A program made the position numbers and the translations under genes. A stretch of DNA of 64,000 nucleotides from Nitrospira sp. (lineage in GTDB: Bacteria > Nitrospirota > Nitrospiria > Nitrospirales > Nitrospiraceae): contig JALHMZ010000005.1 of assembly GCA_022843785.1 (NCBI GenBank), positions 62,001-126,000 on the forward strand. The letters are read 5' to 3'. Positions within the stretch are counted from its first letter, which is position 1. Each line of letters opens with the position of its first letter. Below, piece by piece: positions 56,051-64,000 of the stretch. Under the pieces are notes generated by a model that saw nothing but the letters and a program-made list of their open reading frames with translations, ran no database searches and had not been told where the DNA came from.

Positions 56051-57541
56051 TTAAGACGAGCAACTGACCGCTAAATGCTTGCCCCAGTTGGGAGGCGGAG
56101 CCGCATAGGCGTCCATGCCAGGCTGGTCACTGTAGGGATTTTGCAGCAGTGTGAACAGTCGGTCGATCTCTGAAAAGTCCTTCTGCTGAGCCTTTTCAAT
56201 AGCGGCCTGGGCGAGGTAATTGCGAAGCACGTACTTTGGATTTACCCGGTTCATCCGTTCACGCCGCTCGACATCCTGGCTATGTTCGCTACGCAGGCGA
56301 TCCCGATACCGAACGGCCCAATCGTCGAACTGCTCGCGGTTCACAAACTGCTCGCGCAACCTGTCATTGGCCGCGCCTGTCGCCGATGAGAACGAACCGA
56401 GTTCACGAAACAGGATTGTGTAATCCGTGTGGCTCTCCTGGAGAAGGCCCAGCAGATCGCGGATCAGCCCGTCGTCTTCCGTCCGTTCTTCCTGCAACCC
56501 CAGTTTGCTCCTCATGAGCCGGAGATACTCCCGATCGAACAGTGGCTGATAACTCTCTAAGACCGCCTTCAATGCGTCTTTTTCCACCAAGGGCAATAGG
56601 GCTTGCGCCAAGCAGCTCAGGTTCCACAATCCGATATACGGCTGCTGATTGAATGCGTAGCGGCCGTTATGGTCGGAGTGGTTGCAAATAAAGCCGGCAT
56701 CGTAATCATCCATGAAACCAAACGGCCCATAGTCCAGCGTGAGACCGAGGATCGACATATTGTCGGTATTCATCACGCCGTGCGCCCACCCGACGGTCTG
56801 CCACCGGGCAATCAACCTCGCCGTCCGCTCCGTGACTTCTGAAAAGAAGCGGGCGTACTTATCGGCTGCGTCTTTGAGGTGGGCATATTGCTGCTCGATC
56901 ACGTAGTCCGCAAGCCTGCGCAGTTGCTCATGCTGCTTGCGGTAGTAAAAAATCTCGAACGTGCCGAACCGGACGTGGGACGGCGCCATACGAACCAGCG
57001 TTGCGCCGGTTTCGACCTGTTCGCGATACACCTTGTGGTCGCTCCCGACAATACAAAGCGCGCGCGTCGTGGGGATGCCAAGACCATGCATGGCTTCGCA
57101 ACAGAGATATTCACGAATCGTTGAGCGCAAGACAGCCCGGCCATCGCCGTCACGCGAAAAGGGCGTGAGACCCCCGCCCTTCAGATGCAGATCCCACCGT
57201 CCTCCCCGTTCGTTCGTGGCTTCCCCGAGCAGGATGGCCCGCCCGTCGCCGAGCTGCGGCACATAGACGCCGAACTGATGCCCGGAATACAACATGGCCA
57301 GCGGCTCCATGCCGGGCGCCAGCATGCTCCCACCGAAGAGCTGAGCAAACTCCGGACGGGCCGCTTCCTCGGGATCGAGGCTGATCAGCGCAGCCGCTTC
57401 AGGATTCGCATGAACGAGGTATGGGGCCGCCTGGAACGGCGTCGGGTTGAGTTTGGCATAGAACGCCTCAGGGAGCCGGGCATAGGTATTGTCGAAGGCA
57501 AGCGTTTCCAAGGAGCGTCGTGTCATGGTTCTGTGTACCAT
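56051..57541 (-). CDS. selO: Protein adenylyltransferase SelO (YdiU/UPF0061)
   Basis: Pseudokinase-fold enzyme (496 aa) that transfers AMP to Ser/Thr/Tyr of target proteins and is linked to redox homeostasis. Visible motifs: 'YSGHQFGVYVPQLGDGRAILLGE', 'WDLHLKGGGLTPFSRDGDGRAVLRSTIREYL', 'VRFGTFEIFYYRKQ', 'HGVMNTDNMSILGLTLDYGPFGFMDDYD', all classic for the family. The C terminus 'CSS' may be the Sec/Cys-containing end of SelO proteins; here it is Cys. The ATG at 57541 is used; 57526 is an alternative start. Confidence 0.94.
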   Translation of the reverse strand: MVHRTMTRRSLETLAFDNTYARLPEAFYAKLNPTPFQAAPYLVHANPEAAALISLDPEEAARPEFAQLFGGSMLAPGMEPLAMLYSGHQFGVYVPQLGDGRAILLGEATNERGGRWDLHLKGGGLTPFSRDGDGRAVLRSTIREYLCCEAMHGLGIPTTRALCIVGSDHKVYREQVETGATLVRMAPSHVRFGTFEIFYYRKQHEQLRRLADYVIEQQYAHLKDAADKYARFFSEVTERTARLIARWQTVGWAHGVMNTDNMSILGLTLDYGPFGFMDDYDAGFICNHSDHNGRYAFNQQPYIGLWNLSCLAQALLPLVEKDALKAVLESYQPLFDREYLRLMRSKLGLQEERTEDDGLIRDLLGLLQESHTDYTILFRELGSFSSATGAANDRLREQFVNREQFDDWAVRYRDRLRSEHSQDVERRERMNRVNPKYVLRNYLAQAAIEKAQQKDFSEIDRLFTLLQNPYSDQPGMDAYAAPPPNWGKHLAVSCSS

Positions 57542-57650
57542 GACCTTCTCAGATTTCGCTACGTGCTCACCTTCATCAAAGGCAATATGCCGTTTTGGAC
57601 GGAGGCGTAACCCCTGTCAGACCGGCTGAAATGCGTACCCACGACAAGGC

Positions 57651-57680
57651 TTGACAACAAGATGTCTAAACGGTTGTACT
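57651..57680 (+). promoter_or_regulatory. Candidate promoter of the nqr operon
   Basis: A perfect TTGACA at 57651-57656, an 18-base spacer, then TGTACT (four of six -10 matches) at 57675-57680, about 155 bases before the nqrA start. This is a sequence match only. The rest of the 290-base selO-nqrA gap shows nothing else clear. Confidence 0.4.
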
Positions 57681-57837
57681 ACGGCGATTTTACCCTGCGG
57701 ATTACTGCCGCCTTATAGGGCAGCGCTCATGATGGATGAAAAGGAAACGCTCGGCCGGCGGCGTAAATGATCCATCTCCTCTTAACCATAGTGAGTCGAG
57801 TCCTCACGACGGTATAACCGTCATCGCAACCTCTATG

Positions 57838-59193
57838 ATGATCACAATTAGAAAAGGGCTGGATGTGCCGATCAGCGGGAAGCCTGAGCAGGCTGTCCAT
57901 CCCGCCAAACCTGTCCGCCACGTCGGCGTGCTGGGCGTGGATCATGTCGATCTCAAGCCCGCCATGCTGGTCGCCGAAGGGGACAAGGTGAAGCTCGGCC
58001 AAGCGCTGTTCGAGCACAAGAAGTTACCCGGCGTACGCATCACGGCCCCGGGTGCCGGCACGGTGCGTGCGATCCATCGTGGAGCGCAACGCCTCCTCCA
58101 GTCAGTCGTCATCCGGCTTGACGACACCGAAGACGAGGAAACTTTTGCCTCCTACCCTGTCGACCAACTGGCCGGCCTGACCGAAACGCAGGTGGTGGAC
58201 AATCTCCTGGCCTCGGGTCTGTGGGTGGCCTTACGCACCCGTCCCTATAGCAAGATCGCCGACCCGACCACTCGCCCGGCGGCCATCTTCGTGACGGCAA
58301 TGGACAGCAACCCGCTGGCCGCCGATCCTATTGCCATTATCACCGCAGAAGGTGAGTCGTTCGGCCATGGCCTGACGGTGCTCTCGCGCCTAGGCACCAT
58401 GCCGCTATGGGTATGCAAGTCACCCGCAGCCGAATTGCCGTTGCCACAGGGTATAGGCCACATACGCCAGGCCAGTTTTGAAGGCCCCCACCCGGCCGGT
58501 CTGCCGGGGACGCATATTCATTTTCTCGAACCGGTGGACGCCAACAAGGTGGTCTGGCACCTCAACTACCAAGAGGTGATTGCGATCGGCAAACTGTTTA
58601 CCAGCGGCCGCTTATCGACCGGTCGCATCGTCTCGCTCGGTGGGCCCCAAGTGAAACAGCCGCGGCTGCTCAAGACCAGGCTCGGCGCCTGTATCCAGGA
58701 GTTGATCGAGGGGGAGCTTCAGGCCGGTGAGAGCCGCGTCATTTCCGGCTCGATCTTGTCGGGGCGTCACGCAGCCGACTGGTCATCCTATCTGGGGCGC
58801 CATCATCTTCAGATATCCGTGATTCCGGAAGGGGTCGAACGCACGTTCATGGGCTGGTTCGCACCCGGACGGAGAACTTTCTCCCAGAGCAACGTCATGC
58901 TGTCGAGTCTCTTCCGTCGCCGCAAGGAGGAATTTGGGCTGACCACCGGGCTAAACGGAGGTCTGCGCGCCATGGTGCCCTTCGGCAACTTCGAAGATAT
59001 CATGCCCCTGGACATCCTCCCGACGCAGTTGCTGCGCTATCTGATGGTGGGCGACACTGACATGGCGCAACAGTTGGGCTGTATGGAACTGGATGAGGAA
59101 GACCTCGCCTTGTGCTCTTTCGTGTGTGTCGGCAAGAACGACTACGGCCCGGTGCTGCGGAACGTGTTGGGCCAGATTGAGAGAGAAGGCTGA
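57838..59193 (+). CDS. nqrA: Na+-translocating NADH:quinone oxidoreductase subunit A
   Basis: Peripheral cytoplasmic subunit (451 aa) of the six-subunit Nqr complex, which oxidises NADH, reduces quinone and pumps Na+. The start '[14 protein letters not shown]' and '[40 protein letters not shown]' are typical of NqrA. The C-terminal '[25 protein letters not shown]' is also conserved. The ATG at 57838 (with an adjacent ATG at 57835) fits homologues; the upstream in-frame extension is not expected. It overlaps the nqrB start by one base (TGATG). Confidence 0.96.
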   Translation: MITIRKGLDVPISGKPEQAVHPAKPVRHVGVLGVDHVDLKPAMLVAEGDKVKLGQALFEHKKLPGVRITAPGAGTVRAIHRGAQRLLQSVVIRLDDTEDEETFASYPVDQLAGLTETQVVDNLLASGLWVALRTRPYSKIADPTTRPAAIFVTAMDSNPLAADPIAIITAEGESFGHGLTVLSRLGTMPLWVCKSPAAELPLPQGIGHIRQASFEGPHPAGLPGTHIHFLEPVDANKVVWHLNYQEVIAIGKLFTSGRLSTGRIVSLGGPQVKQPRLLKTRLGACIQELIEGELQAGESRVISGSILSGRHAADWSSYLGRHHLQISVIPEGVERTFMGWFAPGRRTFSQSNVMLSSLFRRRKEEFGLTTGLNGGLRAMVPFGNFEDIMPLDILPTQLLRYLMVGDTDMAQQLGCMELDEEDLALCSFVCVGKNDYGPVLRNVLGQIEREG

Positions 59194-60407
59194 TGGCAGG
59201 TATGAAACGCTACCTTGATCGTCTCAGGCCCCTGTTTGCCAAGGGCGGCCGATATGAAAAGTACTATCCCGTGTTCGAGATGGTCGATGGGTTCTTCTAT
59301 TCCTCTCCCGAAACCACGCACCACGCGCCGCATGTGCGAGACGGCATCGATCTGAAACGGTTGATGGTGTACGTGGTGGTGGCGCTGATTCCCTGCATCC
59401 TATGGAGTTGGTTCAACACCGGATATCAGGCCAATCTGGCACTCGCAAAGGTGGGCATGGCCAAAGCCGGCTGGCGTTATGATCTGCTGACGGCTCTCAA
59501 TCTTGGGTTTGATCCCGGCAGTATTCTGGCCAATACGGTCCATGGCTTCTTGTATTTCCTGCCGATCTATCTGGTGACCTTAATCGTCGGTGGTATCTGG
59601 GAAACGGTCTTCTCCACGGTGCGCCAGAAAGAGATCAATGAAGGTTTTCTGGTCACCTCCATGCTCTTCACGCTGACGCTGCCACCCAATATGCCTCTTT
59701 GGATGGTCGCCATCGGGATCAGCTTTGGCGTGGTCCTCGGCAAAGAGATCTTCGGTGGAACCGGCAAGAATTTTCTCAATCCGGCTCTGACCGCGCGGGC
59801 GTTTCTGTTTTTCGCCTATCCCGCAGAAATTTCAGGAGACCGGGTGTGGGTGGCGGTGGATGGCTATTCCGGCGCGACCGCGCTCAGCCTTGGGAAAGTG
59901 GGCGGCGTCGAGGAGATCATCCGTGGAGGCACGACCTGGTGGGATGCCTTTATCGGCCTGATGCCGGGCTCCATGGGAGAAACCTCCACTCTCGCCTGCC
60001 TGCTCGGCGCGGCGTTTCTCATCTATACCGGGGTCGGCTCCTGGCGCATCATCGTCGGGGTCTTTCTGGGTATGGTCGGGGCCTCGCTCCTGTTCAATGT
60101 GATCGGCAGCGACACCAATCCCATGGTGGCGATGCCCTGGTACTGGCACCTCGTGCTGGGCGGATTCGCCTTCGGCATGGTCTTCATGGCCACCGACCCG
60201 GTGTCCGCCGCGATGACGAGTGCCGGGCGCTGGGTCTTCGGCCTTCTGATCGGAGCCATGACCGTGCTGATCCGCGTGGCGAACCCGGCGTTTCCCGAAG
60301 GCGTGATGCTCACGATCTTGTTTGCCAATGTCTTCGCGCCCCTGATTGATTATGCGGTTGTCCAGCTGAACATCCGACGGAGGCTCCGCCGCCATGTCCG
60401 CACCTGA
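59193..60407 (+). CDS. nqrB: Na+-translocating NADH:quinone oxidoreductase subunit B
   Basis: Integral membrane subunit (404 aa) that carries covalent FMN and riboflavin. About ten hydrophobic segments are present. The covalent FMN attachment Thr is in '[14 protein letters not shown]' (SGAT motif) near residue 230. '[22 protein letters not shown]' and '[16 protein letters not shown]' are family hallmarks. It overlaps nqrC by 14 bases. Confidence 0.97.
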   Translation: MAGMKRYLDRLRPLFAKGGRYEKYYPVFEMVDGFFYSSPETTHHAPHVRDGIDLKRLMVYVVVALIPCILWSWFNTGYQANLALAKVGMAKAGWRYDLLTALNLGFDPGSILANTVHGFLYFLPIYLVTLIVGGIWETVFSTVRQKEINEGFLVTSMLFTLTLPPNMPLWMVAIGISFGVVLGKEIFGGTGKNFLNPALTARAFLFFAYPAEISGDRVWVAVDGYSGATALSLGKVGGVEEIIRGGTTWWDAFIGLMPGSMGETSTLACLLGAAFLIYTGVGSWRIIVGVFLGMVGASLLFNVIGSDTNPMVAMPWYWHLVLGGFAFGMVFMATDPVSAAMTSAGRWVFGLLIGAMTVLIRVANPAFPEGVMLTILFANVFAPLIDYAVVQLNIRRRLRRHVRT

Positions 60408-61203
60408 ACCGGATTCCGCCGTATCCGCTGCGCCGGTTGAGAGTGGGAGTAGGACGCTGCTGGTAACGCTTGTCCTCTGTCTGGTCTGCTCAGTGGTGGT
60501 CGCCGGTGCGGCGGTGCTCCTTCGACCCATTCAGGAAACGAATCAGAAGGCCGACCTCATACGGAACGTGATTGCGGTCTCCGGCCTCCTCAAAGAGGGG
60601 CTGACGGAAGAACAAGCGCTGAAACGGATTGAAGCCCGCATGGTCGAACTGGCAACCGGTGACGAGGTGACGGGGATCGATCCGGACACCTTTAATATCG
60701 TCAAGGCCGGTAAGGATCCGGAGAACTCCACCGAACTCACCCGCCGGGAGGATATGGCGGGGATCAGGCGTGAACCACGCTATCTGCCGGTCTATCGGAT
60801 TGTCGGCGCCAACGGTGAGTTGAAGAGACTGATTCTGCCGGTGTACGGATACGGGCTCTGGTCCACCATGTACGGGTTTCTTGCGTTGGAAGAGGATTTG
60901 CGAACGGTGCAGGGGCTCCGCTTCTATCAGCATGCCGAGACCCCGGGGTTAGGAGGAGAGGTCGACAATCCCAAGTGGCGCGCACAATGGACGGGCAAAG
61001 TCCTCTTCGACGAGAACTGGAAGGTGCAGGTTGAAATAACGAAGGTTGCGATTGACAGTTCCACCCCCGACGCGCAACATCAGGTCGATGCACTCGCCGG
61101 GGCCACCATCACCTCGCGGGGTGTGGAAAATTTGTTGAAGTTCTGGCTGAGCGATAAAGGGTATGGGCCATACCTGTCCCGTTTGCGTCACGAAAGGAGC
61201 TAA
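60394..61203 (+). CDS. nqrC: Na+-translocating NADH:quinone oxidoreductase subunit C
   Basis: Membrane-anchored subunit (269 aa) with one N-terminal helix ('[22 protein letters not shown]') and a periplasmic FMN-binding domain. The covalent FMN Thr is in '[20 protein letters not shown]' (GATIT), near residue 237. '[20 protein letters not shown]' and '[14 protein letters not shown]' are also conserved. ApbE, encoded at the end of this operon, is the enzyme that attaches this flavin. Confidence 0.96.
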   Translation: MSAPEPDSAVSAAPVESGSRTLLVTLVLCLVCSVVVAGAAVLLRPIQETNQKADLIRNVIAVSGLLKEGLTEEQALKRIEARMVELATGDEVTGIDPDTFNIVKAGKDPENSTELTRREDMAGIRREPRYLPVYRIVGANGELKRLILPVYGYGLWSTMYGFLALEEDLRTVQGLRFYQHAETPGLGGEVDNPKWRAQWTGKVLFDENWKVQVEITKVAIDSSTPDAQHQVDALAGATITSRGVENLLKFWLSDKGYGPYLSRLRHERS

Positions 61204-61208
61204 CGCTC

Positions 61209-61870
<662 letters not shown>

Positions 61871-61874
<4 letters not shown>

Positions 61875-62479
61875 CTGACCTGATCAACCTGTTTATCAAA
61901 GCGGTCTTCGTCGAGAATCTGGCGCTGACGTTTTTTCTCGGCATGTGCACGTTTCTGGCCGTCTCGAAAAAAATCGGCACAGCGCTCGGACTCGGCATCG
62001 CGGTGGTCGTCGTCCAAAGTCTGACCATCCCGATCAATAATCTGATCTACCAGTTTCTGATCCGTGATCACGCACTGGCATGGGCGGGGCTCCCTGAGAT
62101 CAGTCTGGATTTCCTGGGGCTCATCACCTACATCAGCGTCATTGCGGCGGTCGTCCAGGTCCTGGAAATGTTTCTCGACCGATACGTCCCCTCACTCTAC
62201 AACTCGCTGGGGATCTTTTTGCCGCTGATTACCGTCAACTGCGCCATTCTCGGAGGGTGTCTGTTTATGGTCGAACGCGACTATAACTTTAGTGAGAGCG
62301 TCACCTATGGCGTCGGCTCCGGAGTCGGATGGGCGCTCGCGATCGTGGCGATGGCAGGGGTGCGTGAGAAGCTCAAGTATTCCGATATACCAGAAGCCTT
62401 GCAGGGACTGGGGGTCACCTTCATCACCGCGGGGTTGATGGCACTCGGGTTTATGGCCTTTTCTGGAATTCAACTCTGA
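61871..62479 (+). CDS. nqrE: Na+-translocating NADH:quinone oxidoreductase subunit E
   Basis: Membrane subunit (202 aa) homologous to RnfA and inverted in topology relative to NqrD. Conserved segments are '[23 protein letters not shown]' (with the iron-ligand Cys), '[20 protein letters not shown]' and '[23 protein letters not shown]'. Confidence 0.96.
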
Positions 62480-62498
62480 GTCTGATGAGAGACCGCGT

Positions 62499-63719
62499 AT
62501 GATCGAGATCCTCCTCGGAGTCGGTGTCTTCACCGGGTTCGTCCTCATTCTCGTCGTCTTCATTCTGACTGCGCGCTCCAAACTGGTGGCCAGCGGCAAT
62601 GTCACGATCACGATCAACGACAAGAAATCGATCGAGACGCCGATCGGAGGCAAGTTGCTCAATGCGCTTGGCGACGCCAAGATTTTTGTCAGTTCCGCCT
62701 GCGGCGGCGGCGGGACGTGTGGCGTGTGCCGGGTCAAGGTTTTCGAAGGGGGTGGGGTGATTCTGCCGACTGAAACCTCCCACATCAACAAGCGTGAAGC
62801 GCGCGAGGGTTACCGTCTCTCCTGCCAGGTGGCAGTCAAACAGAACCTGAAGATCGAGGTTCCAGATGAAGTGTTTGGGGTCAAGAAATGGGAATGTACC
62901 GTCCGCTCCAACCACAATGTGGCCACCTTCATCAAGGAACTGGTCCTGGAGCTCCCCCGGGATGAATATGTCGATTTCCGCGCCGGAGGGTACATCCAGA
63001 TTTTCTGCCCTCCGTATGAGCACTCGTTTAAGGATTTTGACATTGAAGAGAGGTTTCGCAGCGACTGGGACCGGCTGAAACTCTGGGACCTTGTGTCCAA
63101 AGTCAATGAGCCCCTCGAGCGGGCCTACTCCATGGCCAATTACCCGGAAGAGCGAGGCATCATCATGCTCAATATTCGCATTGCCACGCCCCCACCGCGC
63201 ACGCAAAATCTGCCGCCGGGCAAAATGTCCTCCTACCTGTTCGGACTGAAACCGGGCGACAAGGTCACCATCTCCGGGCCGTTCGGCGAGTTCTTTGCGC
63301 GTGACACCAAAAACGAGATGGTATTCATCGGCGGTGGCGCAGGGATGGCGCCCATGCGTTCGCATATTTTCGATCAGCTGGGCCGCCTCAAGACCACACG
63401 CAAGATGACCTTCTGGTACGGGGCTCGATCGAAGCGCGAGATGTTCTATGTCGATGATTTCAACAAGCTGGCCGCGGCACACGACAACTTTGAGTGGCAT
63501 GTCGCCCTGTCTGACGCTCTCCCTGAGGACAACTGGACCGGCTATACCGGCTTCATCCATAACGTGCTGTATAATGAGTATCTGAAGACCCATCCGGCGC
63601 CCGAGGACTGTGAGTACTACCTCTGCGGACCGCCGATGATGAATGCCGCCGTGATCAAAATGCTGTTGGATCTGGGTGTCGAGCGGGAAAACATCATGCT
63701 CGATGACTTCGGAGGATGA
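62499..63719 (+). CDS. nqrF: Na+-translocating NADH:quinone oxidoreductase subunit F
   Basis: NADH-oxidising subunit (406 aa). It has an N-terminal membrane helix ('[19 protein letters not shown]'), a [2Fe-2S] domain with Cys in '[15 protein letters not shown]' and 'RLSCQ', then a ferredoxin-reductase module with FAD motif 'RAYSMANYP' and NADH motifs '[14 protein letters not shown]' and '[13 protein letters not shown]'. All redox ligands are intact. It ends six bases before apbE. Confidence 0.97.
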   Translation: MIEILLGVGVFTGFVLILVVFILTARSKLVASGNVTITINDKKSIETPIGGKLLNALGDAKIFVSSACGGGGTCGVCRVKVFEGGGVILPTETSHINKREAREGYRLSCQVAVKQNLKIEVPDEVFGVKKWECTVRSNHNVATFIKELVLELPRDEYVDFRAGGYIQIFCPPYEHSFKDFDIEERFRSDWDRLKLWDLVSKVNEPLERAYSMANYPEERGIIMLNIRIATPPPRTQNLPPGKMSSYLFGLKPGDKVTISGPFGEFFARDTKNEMVFIGGGAGMAPMRSHIFDQLGRLKTTRKMTFWYGARSKREMFYVDDFNKLAAAHDNFEWHVALSDALPEDNWTGYTGFIHNVLYNEYLKTHPAPEDCEYYLCGPPMMNAAVIKMLLDLGVERENIMLDDFGG

Positions 63720-63725
63720 CCACTT

Positions 63726-64000
63726 ATGCATCCTTCCGTTCCGCGCCCCCGTACGCTGATTGCCTTGATCGTTCTGCTGGCTGCCGGGGCCGGCTTCAGC
63801 CTGCTGCGTCCTGTACCGCCGGTCCCGGAGCTGCACATGAGTGGTCATACCATGGGAACCACCTATAACGTGAAATACCGCCCCACCCAGAATACTCCAA
63901 CAGTGAAGGCCCTGCAGATCGAAGTAGATGCCTTGCTGGCCGAGATCAATCACACCATGTCCACCTATGACCCGGAGTCGGAACTGTCGCGCTTTAACCG
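63726..64000 (+). CDS. apbE: FMN transferase ApbE (partial, 3' end outside window)
   Basis: Mg-dependent flavin transferase that attaches FMN to Thr of NqrB and NqrC. The open frame from the ATG at 63726 encodes a signal or membrane anchor ('TLIALIVLLAAGAGFSLL'), then 'MSGHTMGTTYNVKYRP' and 'MSTYDPESELSRFN', both diagnostic of ApbE. It runs off the right edge. Its place directly after nqrF fits its role in maturing this complex. Confidence 0.93.
   Translation, partial: MHPSVPRPRTLIALIVLLAAGAGFSLLRPVPPVPELHMSGHTMGTTYNVKYRPTQNTPTVKALQIEVDALLAEINHTMSTYDPESELSRFN

Noticed and set aside
62451..63953. A 500-codon minus-strand frame over nqrF/apbE
   Set aside because: Antisense to two genes with intact cofactor motifs; shadow composition.

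Overview
The window looks like a chromosomal segment from a Nitrospira-type bacterium (phylum Nitrospirota). This is inferred from gene content: a 3-methylhopanoid methylase (HpnR), BcsA-like synthases with PilZ domains, a full Nqr operon, a periplasmic-type MsrA with GCFWC, and a G+C-rich core. No 16S gene is present to prove it. There is no rRNA, tRNA, CRISPR array, transposase or integrase that I can see.

Layout. 1-5000 (minus strand) is the translation operon rimP-nusA-infB-DUF503-rbfA, with rbfA cut by the window edge. 5020-9120 holds a D-amino-acid-transaminase-like gene, a chagasin-like inhibitor, a Rieske protein, a DUF192 protein, a 2[4Fe-4S] ferredoxin, a cupredoxin and a lipoprotein. 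9386-15840 is a cellulose-type exopolysaccharide region: two near-duplicate BcsA-like synthases, each with two PilZ-like segments, a CBS-domain protein between them and a BcsS-like barrel after them. 15841-20511 has an inverted-repeat (MITE/REP-like) family, a MEKHLA protein, leuC and leuD separated by one repeat copy, and corA.

21200-29900 is the main accessory region. An OLD-family ATPase/TOPRIM nuclease, sbcD, sbcC and an intact class I/II aminotransferase lie between the C-terminal and N-terminal remnants of a second aminotransferase gene. This suggests that a block of about 8.4 kb arrived in, or replaced the middle of, a resident aminotransferase gene while an intact paralogue remained. 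Parts of the block are visibly lower in G+C. OLD and SbcCD proteins act on DNA ends and foreign DNA, so this is a candidate defence or repair cassette.

30000-42300 carries a lytic transglycosylase, msrA, a LOG-like protein, a TPR protein, an unknown coiled-coil protein, tldD/tldE, hpnR, an HTH/Zn-ribbon regulator, a small lipoprotein, a DUF1295 membrane protein and an RmlD-like reductase. 42480-50610 has a giant multi-PAS hybrid histidine kinase, ettA and a HugZ/PNPOx-like protein. 50849-55830 is a tight four-gene minus-strand operon: an unknown 1110-residue membrane protein, two alpha/beta hydrolases and a 55-residue Cys-containing protein. 56051-57541 is selO. 57838 to the right edge is nqrABCDEF-apbE, encoding the sodium-pumping NADH:quinone oxidoreductase and the flavin transferase that matures it.
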